From an uncultured Lachnospiraceae bacterium (GTDB lineage Bacteria > Bacillota > Clostridia > Lachnospirales > Lachnospiraceae), in contig CACYMQ010000035.1 of the NCBI GenBank assembly GCA_902775555.1, positions 1-59,948 of the forward strand: a stretch of DNA of 59,948 bases, written 5' to 3'. Under the pieces are notes generated by a model. That model worked only from the letters and a program-made list of their open reading frames with translations, was not told where the DNA came from and ran no database searches. A program made the position numbers and the translations under genes. The first letter of the stretch is position 1; the number at the start of each line of letters is the position of its first letter. Positions 1 through 9,137 of the stretch are shown one piece after another.

Positions 1-1
1 A

Positions 2-124
2 GACGAGGCTTGGAAAAGAGGAGTCACGGAAATCAGTCTGGATGCAACAGAGGAAGGACGTCCATTATATGAAAGACTTGGTTTTGCCGAGTCAACAGAA
101 GGGATGTTTCTTGTAAATAAGTAA
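2..124 (+). CDS. GNAT-family acetyltransferase, C-terminal fragment (start lies before the window)
   Basis: Forty codons remain, ending in TAA at 122-124. The fragment contains the stretch LYERLGFAEST followed by a short hydrophobic strand (MFLVNK), which is the usual end of a GNAT fold, where the tyrosine and the GF pair close the acetyl-CoA domain. The substrate cannot be inferred from so little. The family call rests on this one motif and is fairly secure; the role is unknown. Confidence 0.6.
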   Translation, partial: DEAWKRGVTEISLDATEEGRPLYERLGFAESTEGMFLVNK

Positions 125-220
125 ATAGAAAAAAGCACTGTTTTGCCTCCTTAAATAATGACCGTCGAGACTGTTGGTTTTTTTGGAAAAAAAGTCTGAT
201 CCATGATATGACATAACTGA

Positions 221-349
221 CACCCGCTTCAGAAACATGTGAGCTACTCCAGGGAGATAAAGGATGAGAAGGTACCTTATACGCTGCAGACCATTAAAAC
301 AAGGGAAAGTGATCACCATCATGTGGTGATCGGCGTGAGGCCGAAGTAA
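221..349 (+). pseudogene. Possible remnant: orphan C-terminus of an unknown protein
   Basis: The gap between the GNAT end and the next operon holds no convincing gene. In one plus-strand frame an open stretch without a good start runs to a TAA at 347-349 and reads like a protein tail (YTLQTIKTRESDHHHVVIGV). It resembles the end of PAS-type sensory domains that precede GGDEF domains, but this is only an impression. An inverted repeat (GATCACCA, 5-nt loop, TGGTGATC) lies at 311-331 within it. It could equally be chance. Confidence 0.2.
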
Positions 350-396
350 GACAGGAGAAAGGACACATTTTCATAGTGTTTTGCAATACAAAATGA

Positions 397-434
397 TATA
401 ATAAAGCCTGGGGTGACGCACCCCGGGCTTTTTT
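397..434 (+). terminator. Rho-independent terminator, preceded by a TATAAT box
   Basis: A GC-rich stem (AGCCTGGGGTG, 3-nt loop, CACCCCGGGCT) at 405-428 is followed by a run of T to 434. A perfect TATAAT lies immediately upstream at 397-402, with no good -35 partner, so a transcript starting there would begin inside the hairpin. This could be an attenuator-like leader for the response regulator operon or just a terminator of upstream transcription. Confidence 0.6.
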
Positions 435-472
435 GCAGTCTTAGATCCGGTAATACGATGGAGGGTACTGAG

Positions 473-1264
473 ATGATTACGATATCTGTTGATGATCAGG
501 AGAATACCGCGCAGGAAACCGCAAAGATGATGGATGAGGTGGATCCCGGCGGAGAGCATGTGGCTTTCTCCGAGGTGAAGCCGGCATTGGAATATGCGAA
601 GAAGAATAAGCCGGATGTGGCATGGCTTGATATCGAAATGCCGGGTATGTCCGGACTGGAGCTGTCCATGGAGATCAAGAAGCTGTCTCCGAAGACGAAT
701 ATCGTCTTCGTCACCGGACACGAGCGATTCGCTTATCAGTCTTTTAAGCTCCATGCCAGCGGATTCATCCTGAAGCCCTTCTCCATAGAGGATGTGAAAA
801 GGGAACTGGAGAATCTCCGGGAACCCGTGGAGAGAGAGATGACAGGTCTGCTCAGGATACAGTGCTTCGGGAATTTCGAGGTATTTGACAAGACAGGAAA
901 TGTAGTGAAGTTCAAACGCAGCAGAAGCAAGGAGATCCTGGCTTATATGGTGGACCGGAGAGGTGCGCTCTGTACGGTGGGAGAGTTATGCGGTGCAATC
1001 TTCGAGGACGAGGATGACCGGAAGTTCAAGAAACAGCTCCGGGTGTTCCTGTCCAGTCTCAGGGATGATCTGGATCAGGTCGGTGCGGGTGCGGTACTGG
1101 TGAAGGGCTGGAATGCCTATGGGGTAGACTGTTCCCAGCTGGACTGTGATTATCTGAACTATCTGAAGGGCGACAGTGTGGCGGTGAATTCCTTTATGGG
1201 AGAGTATATGCTGCAGTATTCATGGGCGGAAATGACGCTGGGTGAGCTGATCATGAAGCCCTGA
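473..1264 (+). CDS. Response regulator with receiver and SARP/winged-helix output domain
   Basis: 263 residues. Residues 1-125 form a CheY-like receiver with the phospho-acceptor Asp53 in VAWLDIEMPGMSG and the conserved Lys in LKPF. From residue 140 onward (LLRIQCFGNFEVFD) comes a winged-helix DNA-binding domain of the SARP/BTAD-related type common in Lachnospiraceae. ATG473 is chosen because GGAGGG lies about 7 nt upstream; a longer frame from GTG413 would start inside the terminator. It leads a three-gene operon with a membrane protein and a LytS-type kinase, its likely partner. The regulated genes are not evident. Confidence 0.85.
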   Translation: MITISVDDQENTAQETAKMMDEVDPGGEHVAFSEVKPALEYAKKNKPDVAWLDIEMPGMSGLELSMEIKKLSPKTNIVFVTGHERFAYQSFKLHASGFILKPFSIEDVKRELENLREPVEREMTGLLRIQCFGNFEVFDKTGNVVKFKRSRSKEILAYMVDRRGALCTVGELCGAIFEDEDDRKFKKQLRVFLSSLRDDLDQVGAGAVLVKGWNAYGVDCSQLDCDYLNYLKGDSVAVNSFMGEYMLQYSWAEMTLGELIMKP

Positions 1265-1294
1265 CAGGTGCAGGGAAAGGAACGAAAGTAGAAA

Positions 1295-2008
1295 ATGGCA
1301 AAGGACTTTGACTACAGGATCATGCGTGTCTTTTCCGTTGTTTTGTTCGGAACCCTTATTTTCACGGTCCTGAAGCTGGTGCTGTGGTTGTTCCAGGGAA
1401 ACGACGGAGGGTTGGGTGTGTCGATCTTCCAAAGTTCGAATGCATTTATGCTGTCATTCTTCTTTCTGGAAGATCTGGCGGTGATCGGGGTGTTCTTCTG
1501 TGTATACCGGATGGCGGGTTTTAATGTATGGTTCGATATCTCCGGAACGATGTTTCTCTGCCTTCTCTTCTCCGAAGTGATCACCGTTGTTGTGGAATGG
1601 CTGCTCGATTATATGGATGACAAGACTCTGGGGATCGTGATCCTGTACACCCTCGAGGTGTTGCCGCAGATCTTCCTTATGCTGGGAGTGCTCTTCATCC
1701 TAAACGGAGTCATTCAGATCCAGAAAGAAATGAAGGCCGGCAGTCAGAAGATCCTCCAATCCAGAAAACTCCGTCTGTACTGGGTCTTCGGTGGCGCAGT
1801 CGGCTTCCTGGCCAGTCTGATCCAGCGCCTCTTTAATGTGGCGGATCTGAGTCCCTCCGTTCAGCTGTATATAAAACTCGGGGCCGCGATGCTGATCGCT
1901 TTTTATCTGGTCATCTGTATATGGTTAAGTATCAGCATAAGAGGATTCTGCCATGAGTATTATATGTATCGCTATAATCGGGGAATAGGAGGTGGATCGG
2001 GTGATTGA
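1295..2008 (+). CDS. Polytopic membrane protein of unknown function in a two-component operon
   Basis: 237 residues with about six hydrophobic segments (beginning VVLFGTLIFTVLKLVLWLF) and a short basic tail ending in a Gly-rich stretch. No catalytic motif is seen. It sits between the response regulator and the kinase, and its stop codon overlaps the GTG start of the kinase, so the three are translated together. By position it may be a sensory or accessory partner of the kinase, but this is inference. I do not recognise the family. Confidence 0.7.
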   Translation: MAKDFDYRIMRVFSVVLFGTLIFTVLKLVLWLFQGNDGGLGVSIFQSSNAFMLSFFFLEDLAVIGVFFCVYRMAGFNVWFDISGTMFLCLLFSEVITVVVEWLLDYMDDKTLGIVILYTLEVLPQIFLMLGVLFILNGVIQIQKEMKAGSQKILQSRKLRLYWVFGGAVGFLASLIQRLFNVADLSPSVQLYIKLGAAMLIAFYLVICIWLSISIRGFCHEYYMYRYNRGIGGGSGD

Positions 2009-3230
2009 TCAGATCGAAAAAGACTATTCCATTTACTATCCCGTGGATGTGGTGAATCTGACGCTTTCGCTCATCTCACTGTTTCTCTGCGGGCTCATAC
2101 TCATCATTCTGATACAGATGCGAAAGGACAGGAAGAAGATGGGATGGGTCCTCATAGGTATCTCCCTTATCATGTGCGGACAGACCTTCCAGCTGGTCCT
2201 GGAAACTTCGGATGAGCGGTACATGATCCATGCCGCCTTCGCAAGGATGTGTTATGCGCTGGTGGCTCCCGTGTTCACGCTGTATTTCATCGAGACAGAA
2301 CAGGAATCCGGGGAAAAGTGGGATCACAGGTTCTGGCTGATGGTTCAGTTCCTCATCGCCGTATTGGTGGGGGCCACGGCGATCCTGGGTGAGTTTGGTT
2401 TCTTTACGGGACTCGCTTTCCTGTTCCAGTATGTGGTAGGGATCGTCATGCTGCTCATGTCCTCAAAGAGCATCAAGGCCAGTATGAGTTTCGTCATCGG
2501 TGAGATCTTTCCCATAGGAGCGGCCATAGGGGAAATGACCTATGAAGAGATCGACGTGGTGGGCTTCGGCATTACAATGCTGTATATGGTGGTATTCTTC
2601 AGTTATCAGCTGGAGACGGACAGGGAGATCCTGCAGAGTCAGGCGGAACTGTCGGAGAAGCGTGTATCCCTTCTGATGGAGCAGATCCACCCGCATTTTA
2701 TCTATAATTCCCTGCAGCAGATCGCACTGCTCTCGGATGAGGATGCGAAGGCGGTAAAGCCGGCCATCCTGAATTTCTCCGGATATCTCCGGCGCAAATT
2801 CCAGGCCCTGACCGGAGACTCCATGATCCCTTTTGAAGAGGAGATGGAGCACGTTGACATGTATATCGAACTGGCGGATATCCTGCCTTCCCGTAAGTTT
2901 GTGGTGGAGAAGGATCTTCAGGTGACGGACTTCAAACTCCCGCCCCTTACGCTTCAGCCTCTGGTTGAGAATGCGATCCAGTACGGGATCGGTATGAGCG
3001 AGGAAGGAGACCGGATCCGAATCCGGAGCTTTACGGAAGGCGGTTATATAAAAATACAGGTGATCGACGACGGCCATGGGAAGAAGACCCGGCTGCCCAC
3101 GCAAAAGGCATATAAGAGTGTGGGAACGGAAAATGTACGGACCCGGCTGAAACTGCTCTGTAATGGTGAACTGTCCATCCGAAAACTGGAACAGGGTACC
3201 GAGGCGGAGATACGGATCCCGGAAGGATAG
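2001..3230 (+). CDS. LytS-type sensor histidine kinase
   Basis: 409 residues. The N-terminal 200 residues hold six or seven membrane segments. The kinase core follows: the H-box QIHPHFIYNSLQQ with acceptor His232 in PHF, then the N-box LQPLVENAIQYGI, the G1 box VIDDGHG and GTENVRTRL, typical of the LytS/YehU class. GTG2001 is preferred because AGGAGG at 1987-1992 is spaced correctly; GTG1992 would overlap that site. The start overlaps the stop of the upstream membrane protein. It presumably phosphorylates Asp53 of the regulator at 473. The signal is unknown. Confidence 0.85.
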   Translation: MIDQIEKDYSIYYPVDVVNLTLSLISLFLCGLILIILIQMRKDRKKMGWVLIGISLIMCGQTFQLVLETSDERYMIHAAFARMCYALVAPVFTLYFIETEQESGEKWDHRFWLMVQFLIAVLVGATAILGEFGFFTGLAFLFQYVVGIVMLLMSSKSIKASMSFVIGEIFPIGAAIGEMTYEEIDVVGFGITMLYMVVFFSYQLETDREILQSQAELSEKRVSLLMEQIHPHFIYNSLQQIALLSDEDAKAVKPAILNFSGYLRRKFQALTGDSMIPFEEEMEHVDMYIELADILPSRKFVVEKDLQVTDFKLPPLTLQPLVENAIQYGIGMSEEGDRIRIRSFTEGGYIKIQVIDDGHGKKTRLPTQKAYKSVGTENVRTRLKLLCNGELSIRKLEQGTEAEIRIPEG

Positions 3231-3263
3231 GGGAAATGGTTCTCCACTTTTCCATGGGGTTAT

Positions 3264-3277
3264 GGTATAATAATACC
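3264..3277 (+). promoter_or_regulatory. Probable promoter with palindromic -10 region for the formate dehydrogenase locus
   Basis: A perfect TATAAT at 3266-3271 lies in the inverted repeat GGTAT-AATA-ATACC, 69 nt before the start of the flavoprotein gene. No strong -35 box is found 17 nt upstream, which suggests an activator-dependent or repressible promoter. The stretch just before it (3232-3252) can form a weak hairpin that may end the kinase operon. Confidence 0.4.
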
Positions 3278-3345
3278 GGTTGCTGCCGTGTGGCGGCCGG
3301 TCAAAAGGAAAAGGCAGAAATATAGAATCAAAGGGGAGTAACGGA

Positions 3346-5187
3346 ATGGAAAGAAGATTAGCAAAAAGGGGTAATATGCTGGATCGTATGGATATTGCCC
3401 TGAACAGATTCCGGTCACGTATGACATCATATCCGCCGGGCATGTGCCCGCTGGTCATGTACCGGTCGATCCTGCAGATGTCCATGAATCAGTCCTGCGG
3501 AAAATGTGTTCCCTGCCGGGATGGTCTTGTGGAAGCGGAAAGAATGCTTCGGGACATCCTGAACGGCGATGCAACAGAGGATACACCGGAGAAGCTGAGG
3601 AAGCTCTGCGTGATGATCTCCGAATCTTCGGACTGCGCCGTGGGCGTGGTCGCGGCGAATACCGTGCTGCACAGCCTCACGGAATTTGCGGACGAATATG
3701 AAAGCCATATCAAGAAGAAACGCTGCGTGGATGACAGCCGGCAGACGGTTCCCTGTATGACACTCTGTCCGGCCCATGTGGATGTTCCGGGCTATGTGGC
3801 ATTGGTAAAGAACGGGGACTATGCAGGAGCCATCAATATCATTCGGGACAGGAATCCCTTCCCCACAGCGTGTGCCATGGTCTGTGAACATCCCTGTGAG
3901 AAGAAGTGCCGCAGATCCATCATAGACCAGCCCATCAATATCAGAGGGCTGAAGAAATATGCCGTGGATCAGATCACCGCGGACCAGGTGAAGACTCCGC
4001 CGGCAAATGTGCCCACCGGAAAGACCATCGGTATCGTGGGAGGCGGACCCGCAGGCCTTACCGCCGCGTATTTCCTGGCACTGATGGGACATAAATGCGT
4101 GGTATATGATGAGCATGAGAAACTCGGCGGAATGCTGAGATACGGAATCCCCGAATATCGTCTTCCCAAGGCAAGACTGGATGAGGATATCCGTGCCATT
4201 CTTTCCGCAGGAGATATTGAGGTGAAGACCGGTGTCAAGGTAGGTCGCGATATTTCCGTGCAGGAGCTTCGGGATAAGTATGATGCGGTCTATCTGGGAC
4301 TGGGCGCACAGCTCGGAAACCGGATGCCGGTGGAAAATGTAAATGCGAAAAACGTGATCCCTGCCGCAGATTTCCTGCAGGCTGTGGCACGCGGAGAGAA
4401 GATCGATCTCTCAGGCAAGAAGGTAGCGCTGATCGGAGGCGGAAATGTAGCCATGGACGCCGCGCGTACGGCACTCCGTCTGAAGGCGGCCACGGTACGG
4501 GTATTCACAAGAAAGAGAGATGACTATACCGCACTTCAGTCAGAGATCGAAAGTGCATCGGAGGAGGGCGTTCGCTTCCGTACTCTTGTCTCCTTCCTGA
4601 ACCTGGAACAGGATAAGGAGGATCCCGAGAAGGTATCCGCACTCTGGCTGCAGCCGGAGATCGTGGGAGAATACGATGAGTTCGGTCTGGTAAAGACGGA
4701 ACATTCCTCTGCATATCCATATCGTGTTGAGTGTGATTATCTGATCCTGGGCGTCGGGCAGCGGTGTGACGTGGAAGCCTTTGATCAGGCAGGCATTCCC
4801 ACGGAACGCGGGCGGATCCTGGCAGATGAAAGCTGCGCCATCCGGGGGGTAGACGGGGTATTCTCAGGCGGTGACTGTGTTACGGGACCGTCCACAGCCA
4901 TCAACGCCATAGCGGCGGGACAGGTGGCAGCCCATAATATCGACGAGTATCTCGGATACCATCACAAGATCATCTGTGAAGCCGAGGCACCGCTTGCCAA
5001 GCCGAACCGTTGTATCCCTACGGGACGTGCGGAGATCGAGGAAAGGGATCCCTTCGAAAGAAGAGAGGATTTCGAACATGTGGAGATCCCCATGACACCG
5101 GAAGAAGCTTCCCGTGAGGCAGGCAGATGTCTCCGGTGCGATCATTTCGGTTGTGGTGCCATGGAAGGAGGTAGATGCGCATGGTAG
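3346..5187 (+). CDS. GltD-like FAD/NAD(P) oxidoreductase with N-terminal NuoF-type Fe-S domain
   Basis: 613 residues. Residues 35-115 match the C-terminal 4Fe-4S domain of NuoF (SCGKCVPCRDGL). Next is a GltD/DPYD-type Fe-S domain with repeated Cys (MTLCPAH, MVCEHPCEKKC), then the FAD fold (GIVGGGPAGLTAAYF), the NAD(P) fold (ALIGGGNVAMDAA) and a second FAD motif (GVFSGGDCV). The end, RCLRCDHFGCG, is a family hallmark. It probably passes electrons between NAD(P)H and the Fe-S chain of the adjacent formate dehydrogenase. ATG3346 has GGGGAG at proper spacing; 22 upstream in-frame codons lack a ribosome site. It overlaps the next gene. Confidence 0.85.
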   Translation: MERRLAKRGNMLDRMDIALNRFRSRMTSYPPGMCPLVMYRSILQMSMNQSCGKCVPCRDGLVEAERMLRDILNGDATEDTPEKLRKLCVMISESSDCAVGVVAANTVLHSLTEFADEYESHIKKKRCVDDSRQTVPCMTLCPAHVDVPGYVALVKNGDYAGAINIIRDRNPFPTACAMVCEHPCEKKCRRSIIDQPINIRGLKKYAVDQITADQVKTPPANVPTGKTIGIVGGGPAGLTAAYFLALMGHKCVVYDEHEKLGGMLRYGIPEYRLPKARLDEDIRAILSAGDIEVKTGVKVGRDISVQELRDKYDAVYLGLGAQLGNRMPVENVNAKNVIPAADFLQAVARGEKIDLSGKKVALIGGGNVAMDAARTALRLKAATVRVFTRKRDDYTALQSEIESASEEGVRFRTLVSFLNLEQDKEDPEKVSALWLQPEIVGEYDEFGLVKTEHSSAYPYRVECDYLILGVGQRCDVEAFDQAGIPTERGRILADESCAIRGVDGVFSGGDCVTGPSTAINAIAAGQVAAHNIDEYLGYHHKIICEAEAPLAKPNRCIPTGRAEIEERDPFERREDFEHVEIPMTPEEASREAGRCLRCDHFGCGAMEGGRCAW

Positions 5188-8003
5188 ATCAGAAGAACAC
5201 AGGGGTTGAACATGCAAAGACCTCAGATAGTGCCAGGATCGAGATACAGAAGAAGGCACAGCAGTTCAGCAATACAAGTATGGGGGAAAATGCTGACAGA
5301 AACCCCATTTATGTAACCATCGACGGAAAGAAATATGAAGCGGACCGGGGAGTGAAGATCCTGAATTTCTGTCGTGAGGTCGGCATCGAGATCCCTACCC
5401 TCTGTCACATGAAGGATTACAGTGATCTGGGTTCCTGCCGGCTCTGCATGGTGGAGATCGATGGCTATGACAAGCTTTTTGCCGCCTGCCGCACCAAGCT
5501 GGAAGACGGTATGGTGATCAACACACAGTCCGAGAGGCTGACGGAATACCGGAAGGAGATGCTGCGGCTGCTTCTTTCCAATCACAGTGTGGACTGTATG
5601 AACTGCCCGAAGAACGGGACCTGTCAGCTGCAGGAGCTGTGTAACCGGTATGACATTCAGGATACACCGTATCTGGGTTCCAGACGGAAGATCGAGAAGA
5701 AACTCCCGAAGATGGATGACAATCCGTATCTTTCTTACGATCCGAGTAAATGTATTCATTGCCAGCGCTGTATCAGTGCCTGCAACCGGGCTGCGGTCAA
5801 TCATACGCTTCAGAGCGGACGTACCGGTGTATTCCATACGGTGGAAACACCCTTTGGACCTGACTGGAAGCAGACGGGCTGCGAGTCCTGCGGAAATTGT
5901 GCCGCTGCCTGTCCTACGGGTGCCCTTACCCTGAAGCGTCAGAAGAAGTATCGGGAATGGGAGACCAAAAAGGTGCTTACCACCTGTCCGCACTGCGCTA
6001 CAGGCTGCCAGTTCTATCTGGTGGTAAAGGGAAATGAGATCGTAAATGTGGAAGCGGCCGACGGACCGTCCAACCACGGACTGCTTTGTGTCAAGGGCCG
6101 GAGTGGCAGCTTTGACTTTGTGAATTCACCGGATCGTCTGAAGACACCGCTCATCAAGAATAAAGAGACAGGGGAATTCGAACCCGCAACATGGGATGAA
6201 GCGATCTCCTATGTGGCTAAGCGTTTCATGGAACTGAAGGAACAGTACGGCGGAGATGCACTGGCCGGTTTTGCCTGCTCCCGTTCCGCAAACGAAGACA
6301 TCTACATGGTGCAGAAGATGGTACGTACCTGCTTCGGGACCAATAATACGGATAACTGTGCACGTGTCTGCCACTCCGCAACCGTGGCAGGACTCGCAAA
6401 GACCCTGGGATCCGGTGCCATGACGAATCCGATCTATGATATCACGCATGATGTGGATTGCATCCTGCTGGTGGGCTCCAATCCCGAGGAGGCACATCCG
6501 GTGGTAGGTATGCAGATCCGTCAGGCGGTGCAGCGGGGCACGCGGCTGATCGTAGTGGATCCGCGTTCCATCGGGTTGTCCAAAGATGCGGACATCCACC
6601 TGAAGTTGCGACCCGGTACCAATGTGGCCTTTGCCAACGGCATGATGCATGTGATGATCAAGGAAGATCTGATCGATCATGAGTATGTGGAGAATTTTAC
6701 GGAAGATTACGATAAGCTGAAGGCTCTGGTTGCCGATTATACACCGGAGAAGGTGGGCGAGATCTGCCACATCGATCCGGATATGCTGGTGGAAGCAGCG
6801 AGGATGTATGCGAAAGCAAATAAGGCTCCGATCATTTACTGTCTGGGTGTCACCGAGCATTCCACCGGTACCGAGGGCGTTATGAGTATGTCCAATATGG
6901 CGCTGCTCTGCGGTAAGGTAGGCCGGAGCGGCTGTGGCGTGAATCCGTTGCGTGGCCAGAACAATGTGCAGGGAGCCTGTGACATGGGAGCCCAGCCTAC
7001 GGACTATCCGGGATACCAGAAGGTTGACAAGCCGGAGGTGCGTGAGAAATTTGAGAAAGCCTGGGGTGTGAAGTTGAATCCGAATCCCGGATTGAAAGCG
7101 ACGGAGGTCTTCCCGGCTGCTATCGAAGGAAAGATCAAAGGGCTTTATATCTGCGGTGAGGATCCCATCGTTACGGATCCGGATACCGAACATATCCGGA
7201 AAGCGCTGGAAAGCCTGGACTTCTTCGTGATCCAGGAACTCTTCATGACAGAGACCGCCAAATATGCGGACGTGATCCTTCCCGGACGCAGCTATGCGGA
7301 GAAGGAAGGAACCTTCACGAATACAGAGCGCCGGGTTCAGAGGATCCGGACGGCGGTTACCGTTGAAGGGGATATGCGTCTGGATACGGATATCCTGATC
7401 GATCTGATGAATGCCATGGGTTATCCGCAGAAGCATCTTACGGCTTCGGAGATCATGGATGAGATCGCGTCGGTAACTCCGAGCTTCGCGGGAATCTCCT
7501 TCGAACGTCTGGATGCGGGCGAGAGCCTGCAGTGGCCCTGTAAGGATAAGACCACACTGGGTACACCGATCATGCATGTCGGTAAGCCTGCCCGTGGAAG
7601 AGCGCTTCTGTATCCGGCGGTATATAAGCCGTCACAGGAGCTTCCGGATGAAGCGTATCCCTTTGTCCTTACGACCGGACGTATCCTGTATCAGTATAAT
7701 GCAGCAGCCATGACATCCCGTGCACCGGGGCTTATGGAGATAGCCGGAGAGGGCTTTATCGAAGTAAACTATAAGGATGCGGACCGCCTCGGATTTAAGA
7801 ACGGAGAGAAGATCCGTGTCAGCAGTCGGCGTGGAAGCATTACAGCGACAGCAAGAGTGGGTAGAAAGGTTTCTGAAGGCGAGACCTGGATGCCATTCCA
7901 TTTCCCGGATTCTCCGGTCAACGTACTGACAAATGCGGCGCTGGATGAATTTGCCCGGATCCCGGAATATAAGGTTTGCGCTGTAAACATCGAAAAACTG
8001 TAG
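5181..8003 (+). CDS. fdhA: Formate dehydrogenase alpha subunit, NuoG-like, cysteine form
   Basis: 940 residues, soluble (no Tat signal). Order of domains: 2Fe-2S ferredoxin (SCRLCMVEID), NuoG-type His/Cys cluster (MNCPKNGTCQLQELC), two 4Fe-4S motifs (CIHCQRCISAC, CESCGNCAAAC), the molybdopterin Fe-S motif (CPHCATGCQF) and a long Mo-bisMGD domain. The active site reads ARVCHSATVAGL with Cys397 encoded by TGC at 6369-6371, where selenium enzymes carry Sec. It oxidises formate to CO2 or runs in reverse. ATG5181 is 8 nt from AAGGAGGT; ATG5175 is too close. Overlap with the upstream flavoprotein implies a complex. The large cofactor gene set downstream agrees. Confidence 0.9.
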   Translation: MVDQKNTGVEHAKTSDSARIEIQKKAQQFSNTSMGENADRNPIYVTIDGKKYEADRGVKILNFCREVGIEIPTLCHMKDYSDLGSCRLCMVEIDGYDKLFAACRTKLEDGMVINTQSERLTEYRKEMLRLLLSNHSVDCMNCPKNGTCQLQELCNRYDIQDTPYLGSRRKIEKKLPKMDDNPYLSYDPSKCIHCQRCISACNRAAVNHTLQSGRTGVFHTVETPFGPDWKQTGCESCGNCAAACPTGALTLKRQKKYREWETKKVLTTCPHCATGCQFYLVVKGNEIVNVEAADGPSNHGLLCVKGRSGSFDFVNSPDRLKTPLIKNKETGEFEPATWDEAISYVAKRFMELKEQYGGDALAGFACSRSANEDIYMVQKMVRTCFGTNNTDNCARVCHSATVAGLAKTLGSGAMTNPIYDITHDVDCILLVGSNPEEAHPVVGMQIRQAVQRGTRLIVVDPRSIGLSKDADIHLKLRPGTNVAFANGMMHVMIKEDLIDHEYVENFTEDYDKLKALVADYTPEKVGEICHIDPDMLVEAARMYAKANKAPIIYCLGVTEHSTGTEGVMSMSNMALLCGKVGRSGCGVNPLRGQNNVQGACDMGAQPTDYPGYQKVDKPEVREKFEKAWGVKLNPNPGLKATEVFPAAIEGKIKGLYICGEDPIVTDPDTEHIRKALESLDFFVIQELFMTETAKYADVILPGRSYAEKEGTFTNTERRVQRIRTAVTVEGDMRLDTDILIDLMNAMGYPQKHLTASEIMDEIASVTPSFAGISFERLDAGESLQWPCKDKTTLGTPIMHVGKPARGRALLYPAVYKPSQELPDEAYPFVLTTGRILYQYNAAAMTSRAPGLMEIAGEGFIEVNYKDADRLGFKNGEKIRVSSRRGSITATARVGRKVSEGETWMPFHFPDSPVNVLTNAALDEFARIPEYKVCAVNIEKL

Positions 8004-8070
8004 ATCGAAGAAATGGGTTGACATAATGCTAGTCCGGCTTGAAATCCCGGATATGGCATGAAAATGAGGC

Positions 8071-8106
8071 GGCACCTGTTCCCGGCAGGGATCAGGTGCC
8101 TTTTTT
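8071..8106 (+). terminator. Rho-independent terminator after fdhA
   Basis: The stem GGCACCTG (8071-8078) pairs with CAGGTGCC (8093-8100) and is followed by TTTTTT at 8101-8106. The 123-nt gap between fdhA and the TAXI gene holds nothing else convincing; a TTGACA at 8018-8023 has no matching -10 box at 17 nt. Confidence 0.85.
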
Positions 8107-8126
8107 GGAGTCTGGCAGGTAGAACT

Positions 8127-9137
8127 ATGAGAGGAAGAAGGACAGGCCGAAGGAAAAACTGCATATCGGCGATCGTGCTTTGTGTCGCATTACTGTTAAC
8201 AGCCTGTAAAGGCGGGAGTTCCGGACTTCGGCTGGGAACAGGAGATGAAGGAGGAACCTATTATACGTATTCGACGCATATGTCAGAGCTTCTGAAACCG
8301 GATCCGGACCTTCAGATCAAAACGACGGCAGGCTCCGTGGCAAATCTTCGGCTCATGAAAAAGGACTTTCTGGATCTATCCATTGTACAGAGCGATATCC
8401 TTGCCCGGGACAGTCAGGAGGATGCGGAGAATGTCTCCTACAGTGCCGTGGCGGGCCTTTATACCGAGGCGCTTCAGATCGTGGTCCGGCAGGATTCCGG
8501 GATCAGGGAAGTGGAGGATCTGAAGGGGCGGACGGTCTCCCTGGGCGAGGAAGAGTCGGGAGTCCGGAAAAATGCCGAAGAGGTCCTTCGCATGGCAGGG
8601 ATCAAAGAGAGTGACGTGGATCTGAGATACCTCTCCTTTACGGATTCCGCGGCATTGTTCAAGGAAGGCAAACTGGATGCTTTCTTTGTCATGGCGGGAG
8701 TTCCAACGAAGGCAGTTGAGAACCTGGCGAAGGATACGAAGCTCTGTCTTATCTCCATTTCGGAGGATGCAATCCGGTTCCTTAAGAACCTGAATCCCGA
8801 ATATACGGAATGCACGATCCCGGCCGGATGCTACGAGGGACAGGACGAAGAGGTGCGGACGGTCGGAGTCCGTGCGGTCCTGGTGGTCTCCAATTCGGTG
8901 GGCTCCTCCGAGGTGAAGAAACTGACGGAGAAGATCCTTTCCTGTTCCGGAGAACTGAACCGGGAGATCCTGACCGATGATGTCCTTACGCCCGAAGCGG
9001 CGGCAGAAAAGGTTCCCATCCCTTTCCATCCCGGAGCCGCAGAGTATCTGAAGGAACAGGGAGTGGAGGTTCAGGTGGCTTCCGTGAAGACCGCTAGCGG
9101 AGTCTTCGGCGGTCAGGATGAGGGAGGTGCAAAATGA
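8127..9137 (+). CDS. TAXI-family solute-binding lipoprotein
   Basis: 336 residues. A basic start and hydrophobic segment lead to a lipobox (LLLTACKGG), so the protein is lipid-anchored outside the membrane. The mature part matches TAXI receptors of TRAP transporters: LGTGDEGGTYYTYS at the front, TTAGSVANLRLM, a strand with SIVQSD, and a long middle lobe. ATG8127 is chosen because an earlier in-frame ATG (8058) lies before the terminator stem. Its stop overlaps the start of the GltS carrier in ATGA, while no TRAP membrane subunit is seen nearby. The ligand is unknown; TAXI proteins often bind glutamate-like carboxylates. Confidence 0.8.
   Translation: MRGRRTGRRKNCISAIVLCVALLLTACKGGSSGLRLGTGDEGGTYYTYSTHMSELLKPDPDLQIKTTAGSVANLRLMKKDFLDLSIVQSDILARDSQEDAENVSYSAVAGLYTEALQIVVRQDSGIREVEDLKGRTVSLGEEESGVRKNAEEVLRMAGIKESDVDLRYLSFTDSAALFKEGKLDAFFVMAGVPTKAVENLAKDTKLCLISISEDAIRFLKNLNPEYTECTIPAGCYEGQDEEVRTVGVRAVLVVSNSVGSSEVKKLTEKILSCSGELNREILTDDVLTPEAAAEKVPIPFHPGAAEYLKEQGVEVQVASVKTASGVFGGQDEGGAK

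Noticed and set aside
92-322. Minus-strand open frame of 76 codons at the window start
   Set aside because: No ribosome site, composition unlike the neighbouring genes, and overlaps the GNAT tail.
311-331. Inverted repeat GATCACCA/TGGTGATC as a terminator
   Set aside because: No T run follows and the stem is short; listed only as part of the possible remnant.
6360-6380. Possible selenocysteine codon in the formate dehydrogenase
   Set aside because: The active-site codon is TGC, so this is the cysteine form; no SECIS hairpin is needed.
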